From Achromobacter sp. MFA1 R4 (GTDB lineage: Bacteria > Pseudomonadota > Gammaproteobacteria > Burkholderiales > Burkholderiaceae_B), in NCBI RefSeq assembly GCF_900156745.1, contig NZ_LT707065.1:4836001-4900000 (forward strand): DNA of 64,000 bases, read 5' to 3'. Below are positions 37,248 to 45,779 of the stretch, one piece after another (position 1 is the first letter of the stretch; each line of letters opens with the position of its first letter). The notes beneath the pieces were generated by a model. It had not been told where the DNA came from, did not search any database, and worked only from the letters and a program-made list of their open reading frames with translations. The position numbers were made by a program, and so were the translations under genes.

Positions 37248-38129
37248 TTAGCGGGTGCGAAGGGCGGCGAGCAGCCCTTCGACCGGTTGTAAACGAACAT
37301 CCAGCTCGGCAAGCAGGACGGCGCGCATGTCGGCGCGAAACGTGTCCAGCCACGCGCCCGGGGGCGGTGGCGGGGCCGCCGGTTCCGGGCTGGCCGGCGC
37401 GGCGTCGCCGGCGGGCGCGCCCGCGTCGGCATCGGTCTGCGCAGCGGCGTCCACCGGATCCACCGGATCCACCGGATCCGCCAGTTCCGCCGCCTCGGCC
37501 TGGGCCGTGGCCGCGGCCCGCGCGGCTTCGTCGGCCTTGCGCAGCCTGTCGAAATGCGTTTGCAGCAGCTTCGGAATGGCGCCCAGCAGGGCCCGCTCCT
37601 TGGGCAGCAGCGCGCGGTCCATGATCGCGTCGACCACCGCCAGCCGCGTCCATTCCCCGTTGCGCGCCGCCACCATCCCGCGAAGACGGCTGCGCAGGTT
37701 GCCGATGCTGGTTTCCATCGTGTGCTGCAGCGACAGATACCGCTGGCGGAAACTCGAATAATCGAACTCGTCCTCGGCCAGGACGGCAGCCAGCTTCTTA
37801 GCCGGCGCCCGCGCGGGGGCGGCCCCGGGGGTGACGCGCCTGGCGGCCGTGGCCGCCGTGTCGCTGGCAATGGCGTCCGCCAAGGTGGTGCGCACGCGCA
37901 CGCACTCGCGCTCTTCGGCGCTGCTGAACAGGCGGGCGCCGGGGGCAATCACGGGCGGACTCGTGTTCAGCGCCGCCGACAGGGCGATCGCGTCCGTCCA
38001 GCCAAGCCATTGGCTCAGATGGTCGGATAGCGACTGCCTGGACTGCTGGACATCCGCGTCCGTCAGGCGAGTCAGCAAGCGAATGAGCGTCGGGCCGCTT
38101 AAACCTGTGCGCTGGGGGGCTTGCAACAT
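37248..38129 (-). CDS. DUF3348 protein, first gene of the DUF802 operon
   Basis: 293 residues, matching DUF3348. The N-terminal half is all-helical (LSGPTLIRLLTRLTDADVQ), and the middle has the conserved DYSSFRQRYLSLQHTMETSI region. The C-terminus is Ala/Asp/Pro-rich with a Val-Asp-Pro repeat (PVDPVDPVD) and a final amphipathic helix. No membrane segment. Divergent from the M23 peptidase. It likely interacts with the DUF802 tail (inference from gene order only). ATG 38129 is the first start at the family N-terminus. Confidence 0.77.
   Translation of the reverse strand: MLQAPQRTGLSGPTLIRLLTRLTDADVQQSRQSLSDHLSQWLGWTDAIALSAALNTSPPVIAPGARLFSSAEERECVRVRTTLADAIASDTAATAARRVTPGAAPARAPAKKLAAVLAEDEFDYSSFRQRYLSLQHTMETSIGNLRSRLRGMVAARNGEWTRLAVVDAIMDRALLPKERALLGAIPKLLQTHFDRLRKADEAARAAATAQAEAAELADPVDPVDPVDAAAQTDADAGAPAGDAAPASPEPAAPPPPPGAWLDTFRADMRAVLLAELDVRLQPVEGLLAALRTR
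37451..37477. repeat. 9-bp tandem repeat in the DUF3348 gene
   Basis: CCACCGGAT three times in succession (37451-37459, 37460-37468, 37469-37477), coding for repeated Asp-Pro-Val in the linker region. Confidence 0.85.
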
Positions 38130-38210
38130 ACCACCAGAGTCAAAAAGGGGGGAGTTTACACGCTGCGCCGGCCCCGGAGGGCCTGCCCGGGCGGCCGGAC
38201 GGACAGTTCC

Positions 38211-38220
38211 TGGTATAAAA
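38211..38220 (+). promoter_or_regulatory. Possible extended -10 element before the M23 gene
   Basis: TGGTATAAAA fits a TGnTATAAT-type extended -10, 84 bases before the ATG at 38304. No clear -35 is seen. It lies in the 174-bp divergent region with the DUF3348 operon. Confidence 0.3.
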
Positions 38221-38303
38221 AGGGGCCGCATCATCGGCGGCGTAACACTGTGTCGCCGCCGGGCGGGCAGGAACCCTTGGCCAGCCGGTCCGTCGAACCT
38301 TTC

Positions 38304-38906
38304 ATGGATCCCCGCACCCCTTTGCGATTTGCCCGACGATTGATTCTCCTGGGCGCGCTGGCCGCGCTGGCGGTCTGGGCCTGGCCCCGCCTGCCCGACG
38401 CGGCGCGCGCCCCATGGCACATGGCCCGGCTGGCGTGGCAGGACTCCCCGGCGGTCCTGCCCGTGCCGGTGCAGGGGGTCGCGCCCCGGCGCCTGGCTGA
38501 CACCTGGGGCGCGGCGCGATCGGGCGGCCGCACGCACCAGGGCATCGACATCTTCGCCAAGCGCGGCACGCCCGTGCTGTCGGCGACAGAAGGCGTGGTC
38601 ACGCGCATCGGCGAGAACACGCTGGGCGGGCAGGTCGTCTGGGTGATGGGACCGGGCCGGCAGATGCATTACTACGCGCACCTGGATGGCTACGGGGACA
38701 TCCGCCGCGGCCAACTCGTCGCGCCGGGCGACGTGCTGGGCTTCGTCGGCAACACCGGCAACGCCAAGGGCACGCCGCCGCATCTGCACTACGGCATCTA
38801 TGCGACCGGCGGGGCGCTGAACCCCTATCCCTTGCTGCGTGCGCCCGCGCCGGCGTCCTCGACCGCGGTCTCCGGCCAGGCGCAGGACGCGGAGCCGTCC
38901 AGATAA
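38304..38906 (+). CDS. M23-family peptidoglycan endopeptidase
   Basis: 200 residues. An N-terminal hydrophobic segment (LILLGALAALAVWAW) acts as a membrane anchor or uncleaved signal. The M23/LytM domain has zinc ligands His and Asp in HQGIDIF and the second site HLHYG. It should cut peptide cross-links in the cell wall or serve as an amidase activator. Its last 82 bases overlap the 3' end of the LysR gene on the other strand. ATG 38304 begins the membrane segment. Confidence 0.88.
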   Translation: MDPRTPLRFARRLILLGALAALAVWAWPRLPDAARAPWHMARLAWQDSPAVLPVPVQGVAPRRLADTWGAARSGGRTHQGIDIFAKRGTPVLSATEGVVTRIGENTLGGQVVWVMGPGRQMHYYAHLDGYGDIRRGQLVAPGDVLGFVGNTGNAKGTPPHLHYGIYATGGALNPYPLLRAPAPASSTAVSGQAQDAEPSR

Positions 38907-39775
38907 TCCGCCAGGAAGTCGATGAACCGCCGCGTCTTGGCCGGCAGCAGCCGGGTGTCGGTGACGGCGTGGACCTCGACGGGCGGCAGCGACCAGTCCG
39001 GCAGCACGAGGGCCAGCTCGCCCGCGCGTTGCCGACGGCGCATGTCGCCGCCCAGCGCGGCGATGCCCCCGCCCAGCACCGCCAGTTTCTCGGCCATGCC
39101 GGCGTCGTCGACGCAGTAGCGGGGCGGGAAGTCCGCCAGGAACCGGTCCGCGCACCGCTGCAGCGGCCAGGGCGCCGTCTGTCCGCCGCCGGTGCGCAGG
39201 CCGATGCGGTCATGGCGGGCGAGGTCCGCGGGGCTGCCGGGCGCTCCCCGGGCCGCCAGGTAATCGGGACTGGCGTACAGGCGCGCGCGTATCGTGCCCA
39301 GCCGCCGCGCCACCAGCGATGAGTCGGGCAGGTCGCCGAAGCGGACCGACACGTCGCAGGCTTGCGGCGCGCGCCCGCCGCCGGTTCCGCTGGTCAGGCT
39401 CAGGTGGAAGTGCACACCGGGATAGCGCTGGCCGAAGGCCGCCAGGGCGGGCAGCAGGGCGTCCATGCCGTAGGCCGTGCCGACCTGGATGCGTAGCGGG
39501 CCGCTGGGCACTTCCAGTTCGCCGCGCAACTCCTCGTGCGCGACCTCGGCTTCGGCGACGATGCGGCGGCAGCGTTCGAAATACAGGCGCCCGGCCTCGG
39601 TCAGTTCGACCCGCCGCGTGCTGCGGTTCAGCAACCGCAGCCCGACCGAGCGCTCCAGTTCCGCGACCTGCCGCGATACGGTCGAGGCGGGCACCCCCAG
39701 CGCCGCCGCGGCGCGGCTGAAGCTGTGCGCCTTCGCCACCTCGGCGAACAATTCCATGCCATGCAGGCGTTTCAT
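38825..39775 (-). CDS. LysR-family transcriptional regulator
   Basis: 316 residues with an N-terminal winged helix (ELFAEVAKAHSFSRAAAALGVPASTVSRQVAELE) and a CrgA/DmlR-class substrate-binding domain. The ATG at 39775 starts the conserved MKRLHGMELF. The open frame extends well upstream, but that part overlaps mipA in another frame and is spurious. The C-terminal 27 codons overlap the M23 gene in antisense; no obvious target gene is adjacent. Confidence 0.88.
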   Translation of the reverse strand: MKRLHGMELFAEVAKAHSFSRAAAALGVPASTVSRQVAELERSVGLRLLNRSTRRVELTEAGRLYFERCRRIVAEAEVAHEELRGELEVPSGPLRIQVGTAYGMDALLPALAAFGQRYPGVHFHLSLTSGTGGGRAPQACDVSVRFGDLPDSSLVARRLGTIRARLYASPDYLAARGAPGSPADLARHDRIGLRTGGGQTAPWPLQRCADRFLADFPPRYCVDDAGMAEKLAVLGGGIAALGGDMRRRQRAGELALVLPDWSLPPVEVHAVTDTRLLPAKTRRFIDFLADYLDGSASCAWPETAVEDAGAGARSKG

Positions 39776-39813
39776 AGCGGCTCTCCCAAGCGGGGCCGGG
39801 CCGGACCCGGGCG

Positions 39814-40590
39814 TCAGAAGGCGTAGACCACGCCCACGTTGGCAAAGACGTTTGTCTTCTTTTCGGTCAGGGGACTGTCGCGGGCGTCGCCCACGAGTGT
39901 GTTGACGCCCAACGTGGTGACCGCGCTCCATTTTGCGTCGAAGCGGTGGGCCCACGTGCCGAAGAGCGCCACGGACTTGAAGCCCGCCGACGGCGAATAC
40001 GCGTCCAGGCCCTCGCGGCTGCGCGCGGCCTGTGACGGCGTGACGCCGAACCAGGTCTGCATCGCGTCGCCGTTGGCCCATTGCGTGCTGGCGCCCACCG
40101 AGAGCCGGTTGTTCGCGTCGTGCCAGGCGGCGTAGGTGGCCCGCAGCTCCAGCGTTCCGCCGTAGCCGCTGTGCGCGGCCTGGCGGTAGGCGGCCATCAG
40201 GGAATACGGGCCCGGCGACCATTCGACGAACGCCCCGTAGGCGCCGTGGAAATCGATATCGTCCAGCCCGCGCGTGCGGTCGGCGTCGGACGCGTCGCGG
40301 CCAAGCTCCATGCCGACAAAGACGCCGGCGTTCCAATCCGGCGCCAGATCGGCTTTCAAGCCCATCGCGGGCAGGCCGGCGCGGGGCGAGATGAAGAAGC
40401 TGCCCGATTGGTAGTTGATCAGGGGCACCGGCAGCGCGCGGTATTCGCGCGAGCCTTCGTAGACGGGCAGGGCGGCTACCCCCAGTCCGATGAAGTTGTT
40501 GCCGCCTTCGTCGGCGCGGGCGCTGCCGGCGGCCGCGGCCAGCACGGCGGCGGCAGCCAGGGGAGCGCTTGTTAAGATACCCAGCTTCAT
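39814..40590 (-). CDS. MipA/OmpV family outer-membrane protein
   Basis: 258 residues. The signal peptide (MKLGILTSAPLAAAAVLAAAAGSARA) is followed by the family start NNFIGLGVAALPVYEGS, alternating beta-strands and a C-terminal Phe (VGVVYAF), typical of outer-membrane barrels. MipA was described as a scaffold for murein enzymes; many members are induced by two-component systems. Divergent from a response regulator gene 134 bases away, as in the common mipA-RR-HK arrangement. Confidence 0.9.
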   Translation of the reverse strand: MKLGILTSAPLAAAAVLAAAAGSARADEGGNNFIGLGVAALPVYEGSREYRALPVPLINYQSGSFFISPRAGLPAMGLKADLAPDWNAGVFVGMELGRDASDADRTRGLDDIDFHGAYGAFVEWSPGPYSLMAAYRQAAHSGYGGTLELRATYAAWHDANNRLSVGASTQWANGDAMQTWFGVTPSQAARSREGLDAYSPSAGFKSVALFGTWAHRFDAKWSAVTTLGVNTLVGDARDSPLTEKKTNVFANVGVVYAF

Positions 40591-40661
40591 TCCATTCCTT
40601 TCTACAGGGATGCGCGAGGGGCGTCATGCCCGCCGCGAACGGTGCGCATTGTGGGCGCCGG

Positions 40662-40681
40662 GTTTTAAAAAGTTTTTAAAG
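40662..40681. promoter_or_regulatory. Two 10-bp direct repeats, likely OmpR-type response regulator site
   Basis: GTTTTAAAAA (40662-40671) and GTTTTTAAAG (40672-40681) match at 8 of 10 positions and are head to tail, the arrangement bound by OmpR/PhoB-family dimers. They lie between mipA and the response regulator, 44 bases before the latter. Confidence 0.5.
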
Positions 40682-40724
40682 CGGCGCGGGCATGCTTGCG
40701 CCGTTATGTTTTTCTGGAGCTGTC

Positions 40725-41387
40725 TTGCGTGTCCTGCTAGTTGAAGACGACGCCATGCTGGGCGACGCCTTGCACATCAGCCTGAACCAATCGGGTGCCG
40801 ATGCGCATTGGGTCCGCAGCGTGTCCGAGGCGCGCCTGGCGCTGGTGGAGCATGGATTTCACGCCGTGCTGCTGGACCTGGGCCTGCCCGACGGAAGCGG
40901 CCTTGCGGTGCTCAAGCACCTGCGGTCGCGCTATGACGCCACCCCGGTTCTCATCATTACGGCGCGCGACCGCCTGAGCGAACGGGTGCAGGGACTGGAT
41001 GCGGGCGCCGACGACTACATCGTCAAGCCCTTTCAGCTCGATGAGCTGCACGCGCGGCTGCGCGCAGTGGTCAGGCGCAGCAGCAATGCCGTCGTTTCCG
41101 CGCTGCGCTGCCGCGACATTGCGCTCGACCCGGCCCGGCGCTGCGTGACGCGCGACGGGGTCGAGGTCAGCCTGAGCGCGCATGAGTACCGGACGCTGCT
41201 GGCGTTGATGGAGCGCATCGGCCACACCGTCAACCGCGAGCAGCTCGAAACCGCCGTCTACGGTCACAGCGCCGCGCTGGAAAGCAACACGGTGGCCGTG
41301 TACATCCATCAACTGCGCCGCAAACTGGGAGACAAGCTGATCACGACCGTGCATGGCATGGGCTACCGCATCGAGGCGGATCAATGA
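40725..41387 (+). CDS. OmpR-family response regulator (QseB/TctD type)
   Basis: 220 residues. Receiver domain with acidic pair at 8-9, phospho-acceptor Asp51 and Lys in IVKPFQ, then a winged-helix DNA-binding domain (AHEYRTLLALMERIG, YIHQLRRKL). Start TTG 40725 is chosen because CTGGAG lies 5 bases upstream and the product begins exactly at RVLLVEDD. Its stop overlaps the kinase ATG. It probably activates mipA and its own operon via the repeats at 40662. Confidence 0.92.
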   Translation: MRVLLVEDDAMLGDALHISLNQSGADAHWVRSVSEARLALVEHGFHAVLLDLGLPDGSGLAVLKHLRSRYDATPVLIITARDRLSERVQGLDAGADDYIVKPFQLDELHARLRAVVRRSSNAVVSALRCRDIALDPARRCVTRDGVEVSLSAHEYRTLLALMERIGHTVNREQLETAVYGHSAALESNTVAVYIHQLRRKLGDKLITTVHGMGYRIEADQ

Positions 41388-42736
41388 AAAACCTGCAACG
41401 GCAATTGACCGTCACGCTGCTGCTGACGCTGTTGCTGGCCTGGATCTTCGTGTTCGCGTTCCAGCAGTTCGAGACGCGGCGCGCGCAAACAGGCCTGCAG
41501 GATCAGGGGCTTTACGACGGGGCGAACCAGCTCCTGACGGCCATGCCCGTCAGCCTGCTGGGCAACGTGGCCCCGGCCGAGCGCTTCGCGTTGCCGCCGA
41601 CCGTCCAGTTCAACGGCGACCGGGCGAGCTTCCAGGTCTGGTCCCTGCCCGAAAGGCGGCCGTTGCTGCAATCCAGGGAATCGCCCGCGCAGCCCTTGAA
41701 TCCGTCGTTTCAGGACGGCTACACGGACAGCGACGCGGGCGGCGTGAATTGGCGCGTGCATTCGGTCACCGACGCGAGCGGCAGGGTGCAGGTGCAGCTG
41801 GCGTATTCGCAGAGCGAGCTGCGCGCCAAGATGCTGGCCAACGCGACGCGCGGCCTGGTCATCGTTTCCATCCTGTTCCTGCTGTTGGCCGCCGTGACCT
41901 GCGTGGTGATCGGGCGGGCGTTCCGCAAGGTCGACCGCGCGGGCGCGGCCATCGAGCGGCGCGGTCCGTTCGACCTGGCCGCGCTGCCGCTGGCGGGCAT
42001 GCCGGGCGAACTGCGTCCGTTCATTCGCTCGATCAACCAGCTGCTCCTGCGCGTCAAGGGGGCGCTGGACCGCGAACGGCGCTTCCTCGAAAACGCCGCG
42101 CATGAATTGCGCACGCCGCTGGCGGCGCTGAGCGCGCACGCCGAACTGGTTGCGCGCAGCGCGGGCTCGGCCGAATCCACGCAGGCCGCCGAAAAACTGC
42201 GCCTGGTCGCGCAGCGGACCACGCGCATTGCCGAGCAGTTGCTGGACCAGGCCCGCATGGACGCCCTGGTCGATAGCGCGCAGGCGCCGGAAAAGGTCGG
42301 ACTGGACGGGCTGGTCGCCTTGCTGGCGCGCGATTGGGAAGCCTGCGCTGGCCGGGCGGGGCAGCGGCTGACCCTGGACGTGCGGCCTTGCGCGGTCATG
42401 GGCAATCTGGACGCGCTGGGCGTGCTGCTGGGCAACCTGCTGGACAACGCGGTTCGCTATACGCCGGGCGGTGGCCGGATCGCGGTGTCCTGCGGTCCGG
42501 TGCCGGACGGCGGGGCTTTCCTGCGCGTGGCGGACGACGGCCCGGGCATTGCACCCGCGGAGCGCCGCAGGGTGTTCGACCGGTTCTATCGCGCCGCCGG
42601 CGCGCCGGCCGGGGGCAGCGGCATCGGCCTGTCGCTGGTGGCGCAGATCGCGCGCCAGCACGGCGCGTCCGTGACGGTGAGCGAAGGGCTGGACGGCGCC
42701 GGCGTCGGCCTGACGGTGGCGTTCCCGGCGGCCTGA
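41384..42736 (+). CDS. Sensor histidine kinase of the two-component pair
   Basis: 450 residues. Two membrane helices (about 8-28 and 157-177) bracket a 130-residue periplasmic sensor. The H-box AAHELRTPLAAL has phosphorylated His240, followed by the N-box GNLLDNAVRYTPGG and G-boxes DDGPGI and GSGIGLSL. It phosphorylates the preceding regulator. The short region after helix 2 is HAMP-like. Signal unknown; the mipA link suggests envelope or metal stress. Confidence 0.92.
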   Translation: MKNLQRQLTVTLLLTLLLAWIFVFAFQQFETRRAQTGLQDQGLYDGANQLLTAMPVSLLGNVAPAERFALPPTVQFNGDRASFQVWSLPERRPLLQSRESPAQPLNPSFQDGYTDSDAGGVNWRVHSVTDASGRVQVQLAYSQSELRAKMLANATRGLVIVSILFLLLAAVTCVVIGRAFRKVDRAGAAIERRGPFDLAALPLAGMPGELRPFIRSINQLLLRVKGALDRERRFLENAAHELRTPLAALSAHAELVARSAGSAESTQAAEKLRLVAQRTTRIAEQLLDQARMDALVDSAQAPEKVGLDGLVALLARDWEACAGRAGQRLTLDVRPCAVMGNLDALGVLLGNLLDNAVRYTPGGGRIAVSCGPVPDGGAFLRVADDGPGIAPAERRRVFDRFYRAAGAPAGGSGIGLSLVAQIARQHGASVTVSEGLDGAGVGLTVAFPAA

Positions 42737-42837
42737 AGCGCGCGCCCGGGGCGGCCGGGCTTGCCGCCGCGCCCGCGGGCGCCTGGTGTAGATTGGATGC
42801 CGGACCGGGCAACGGGGTGGGCATTGGCGGATTCCTC

Positions 42838-44067
42838 ATGGACTTTCTGATCGCATCCGCGGCGCGTGCGCTGGCGGCGGGCGATCCCCTGGCCGCGCTG
42901 AACCACGTGGCCTTGCGGGACGATGCCCCTGCGCTGGCCCTGCGCGGCATCGCCATGGCGCAACTGGGCGATCTGGCGCGCGCCCGCACGCTGCTGCGCG
43001 GCGCCGCTCGCGCCTTCGGCCCGCAGGCGGCCGTTCCCCGGGCCCGCTGCGTCGTTGCGGAAGCGGAGATCGCGCTGGCGGCACGCGATCTGGGCAGCCC
43101 CGACAAGAGCCTGGAGGCCGCCCGCGCCACGCTGCAGGCGCACGGTGACCTCGTCAACGCGGCGCACGCGCTGCATCTGGCGGCGCGCCGGCAGTTGCTG
43201 CTGGGCCGGCTGGACGACGCGGACCGCACGCTTGCAGGCATCGAGCCGGCCTCCTTGCCCTGGGCTTCGCGCGCCATCCACGACCTGATCGTGGCCGGCA
43301 TTGCCATGCGCCGGCAGGCGGCCGGGACGGCGAGGGCCGCGCTGTCGCGTGCCGAGCGCGCGGCGGGCGAGGCGGGCATTGCGGCGCTGGTGACGGAAGT
43401 CCGCGGCGCGGCGCAGGCCATGGATGCGCCGGTCGCGCGGCGCATGGGACGCGACGGCGAGCAGCCCTTGCTGCTGGACGAGGTCGAGGCGCTGATGGCG
43501 TCCGGCGCGCTGGTCGTGGACGGCTGCCGGCATGCCTTGCGCCGCGCGGACGCGTGCGTCGCGCTCGCCGGCCGGCCGGTGCTGTTTGCGCTGGTCCGGG
43601 CGCTGGCGCAGGGCTGGCCGCGCGACGTGGACCGCGAGACGCTCATCGTGCAGGCGTTTCGCACCCGCTATTTCGACGACACGCACCGCGCGCGCCTGCG
43701 CGTGGAAATGGGCCGCCTGCGCGCGGCGGTCCGCGGACTCGCCAGCGTCAGCGCCACCCGCCATGGCTACCTGCTCACGCCCGGCGGCGGCCGCGATGTG
43801 GCGGTGCTGGCGCCTGCCGCCGGGGACGTGGACCCGGAGCAGGGCGCGCTGCTCGCCTTCCTGGCCGATGGCGAGGGGTGGTCGAGTTCGGCGCTGGCGC
43901 TCGTCATGGGGACCAGCCAGCGCACCGTGCAGCGGGCGCTGGACGCGCTGGCCGCGGCCGGCCGGGTGCAGGCCTACGGCCAGGGGCGCGCCCGGCGCTG
44001 GATGCTTCCGCCCGTGCCCGGATTCACGACAAGCTTGTTACTCCCGGCCATCCTGCCGGGCCAGTAG
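42838..44067 (+). CDS. TPR-like / winged-helix transcriptional regulator
   Basis: 409 residues. The first 200 or so are Ala/Leu/Arg-rich paired helices resembling TPR repeats. Residues near 270-320 (FRTRYFDDTHRARLRVEMGRL) look like an OmpR-type winged helix, and residues near 345-395 (SSSALALVMGTSQRTVQRALDALAAAGRVQ) form a second clear HTH. It has no receiver domain. The propeller-protein gene follows 31 bases downstream and is probably its target. This fused architecture is unusual and the effector is unknown. Confidence 0.7.
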   Translation: MDFLIASAARALAAGDPLAALNHVALRDDAPALALRGIAMAQLGDLARARTLLRGAARAFGPQAAVPRARCVVAEAEIALAARDLGSPDKSLEAARATLQAHGDLVNAAHALHLAARRQLLLGRLDDADRTLAGIEPASLPWASRAIHDLIVAGIAMRRQAAGTARAALSRAERAAGEAGIAALVTEVRGAAQAMDAPVARRMGRDGEQPLLLDEVEALMASGALVVDGCRHALRRADACVALAGRPVLFALVRALAQGWPRDVDRETLIVQAFRTRYFDDTHRARLRVEMGRLRAAVRGLASVSATRHGYLLTPGGGRDVAVLAPAAGDVDPEQGALLAFLADGEGWSSSALALVMGTSQRTVQRALDALAAAGRVQAYGQGRARRWMLPPVPGFTTSLLLPAILPGQ

Positions 44068-44098
44068 CATGGACGGACCCCTACAAAAGGAAGCCACC

Positions 44099-44740
44099 AT
44101 GAAACGATCGCAAGCCCGAATCCTGCGCGAGTACGGCCCGTTCCCGGGTGTCGATGCCGTGCATGGACTGACGTACGACGGCGCACAGGTGTGGTTCGCC
44201 ACCGGCGCCAGCCTGGTTGCCCTCGACCCCGCCACGGGCCAGACCTCGCGCACGCTCGACCTGACCGCCAACGCGGGCACGGCCTTTGACGGCACGCATC
44301 TCTACCAGATTGCCGACGGCCGCATCCAGAAGGTCGATCCGCAGACCGGAAAGGTCCTGTCCACCATCCCCGCGCCTGGCGGCGACGGCGTGTCGGGCAT
44401 GGCCTGGGCGGAAGGCAGCCTGTGGGTGGGCGCCTATCGCGACCGCAAGATTCACCAGGTCGATCCGGCCACCGGCCAGGTGCTGCGCACCATCGAGTCC
44501 AACCGCTACGTCACCGGCGTGACCTGGGTGGATGGCGAACTGTGGCACGGCACCTGGGAGGCGGACGAAAGCGAGTTGCGGCGCGTGGAGCCGCGCACCG
44601 GCGAAGTGCTGGAGGCGGTGGAGCTGCCGGCGGGCATCGGCGTGTCCGGGCTGGAATCCGACGGCGGCGCCCGGTTCTACTGCGGCGGCGGAGAAAGCGG
44701 CAAGGTGCGCGCCGTCCAGCGTCCGGGCAGGGAGGGTTGA
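44099..44740 (+). CDS. Beta-propeller (YncE/glutamine-cyclotransferase-like) protein
   Basis: 213 residues with five or so repeats of the pattern W/Y-x-G-x-x-L-x-x-DP-x-TG, for example VALDPATGQ, QKVDPQTGK, HQVDPATGQ and RRVEPRTGE. This is typical of a small beta-propeller. No signal peptide is seen, so it is cytoplasmic. Function unknown; the pairing with the regulator just upstream suggests a ligand-sensing partner. AAAAGGAAG lies upstream of ATG 44099. Confidence 0.75.
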   Translation: MKRSQARILREYGPFPGVDAVHGLTYDGAQVWFATGASLVALDPATGQTSRTLDLTANAGTAFDGTHLYQIADGRIQKVDPQTGKVLSTIPAPGGDGVSGMAWAEGSLWVGAYRDRKIHQVDPATGQVLRTIESNRYVTGVTWVDGELWHGTWEADESELRRVEPRTGEVLEAVELPAGIGVSGLESDGGARFYCGGGESGKVRAVQRPGREG

Positions 44741-44871
44741 GAAGGCAGGATCCGGGTTGAGCCCGCGGCGAAGCTGCCTCATGACGAAGGCCGAGGCGAA
44801 GGGCCGGGCGGCGGGTTCGACCGCGTTCCAGACCTGCCCGCCGCGCCCGGCCCTGTGATAGATTGCCGCGC

Positions 44872-45687
44872 ATGTTCCTGTCCCTGCCTCCCGCTCCGCC
44901 GCTTGCCGGCCTTGTGCAGGCCTATTGGTTCGTCCAGGACCTGCCGGGAGACTTCGCGGGGCAGGCCATCCGCACCAGTCCGATTCCGCTGGCGGTGCTG
45001 TCCGTCAACATGGGGCGGCCGAACGCCACGCGCGACGGCGCGCTGGTGCCGCGCGTCTCGATGTTGGGGCTGCAGTCCCGCGTGCGGGAATGGCGTTCCT
45101 GGTCCGAGACCTGCTTCATGATGGCGATGCTGACCGTCCCGGGCGTCCTGCGCCTGTTTCCGCATGTGCAGGCCGGCGGCGCGGACTGCCTCGCCGACCT
45201 GGGCGCCCTCGCGGGCGACGCGGCCGCGGCATCGCTGGCCGGCTGCGTGGACGCGCAGGCCGGACCCGTGCGCATCGCCGCCCAGATCGACCGATGGCTC
45301 CTGGCCCGGCTGGACCGCGCCCGGTGCGTGCCGGAAGGAATGCGCGTCGCGGCGGCGCACGCGGTGCTGCGCGCCGGAGGCCGGGTCGAACAGGCCGCCC
45401 AGGCTGCGCAGACCGACCGGCGCCAGCTGCAACGGTGGTTCCACCGCCATCTGGGCGTCGGGCCCAAGGAAATGGCCGATCTGGAGCGCCTGCATCGCAG
45501 TCTGCGCGACGTGCAGTCCGGACGTGGCGATCCGCTGGCCGGCTTTAGTGACCAGGCGCACCAGATCCGGAACTGGCGGCGCAGGCTGGGCGTGACGCCC
45601 GGCAGCTATGCGCGCGGCGGCGGCTCGGCGCTGGCAGCGCAGTTCCGCCCGGATGCGGGAACGCCGGGGCCCGCGTTCTACCTCTAG
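44872..45687 (+). CDS. AraC-family transcriptional regulator
   Basis: 271 residues. The N-terminal domain begins LPPAPPLAGLVQAYWFVQDLP, like the DUF6597 sensor of many AraC proteins. The C-terminal double HTH lies at about 165-245 (VEQAAQAAQTDRRQLQRWFHRHLGVGPKEM, shown in part). It may control the downstream hydrolase gene 92 bases away. ATG 44872 starts the conserved N-terminus; TTG 44863 is an alternative. Confidence 0.83.
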   Translation: MFLSLPPAPPLAGLVQAYWFVQDLPGDFAGQAIRTSPIPLAVLSVNMGRPNATRDGALVPRVSMLGLQSRVREWRSWSETCFMMAMLTVPGVLRLFPHVQAGGADCLADLGALAGDAAAASLAGCVDAQAGPVRIAAQIDRWLLARLDRARCVPEGMRVAAAHAVLRAGGRVEQAAQAAQTDRRQLQRWFHRHLGVGPKEMADLERLHRSLRDVQSGRGDPLAGFSDQAHQIRNWRRRLGVTPGSYARGGGSALAAQFRPDAGTPGPAFYL

Positions 45688-45779
45688 GCAAGCGTCGCGC
45701 TCCCCCTGTCCCATTCGTTCAATACGGCGCGGCGGCCGCCGCCTACGATCGGCCTTCCTTTTTTTCTGGAGAGCCGGCC

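Noticed and set aside
38907-40627. Long minus-strand open frame upstream of the LysR gene, continuing through the mipA region
   Set aside because: Only the part from 39775 matches LysR; the extension overlaps mipA in another frame and has Arg/Pro-rich shadow composition typical of GC-rich DNA.
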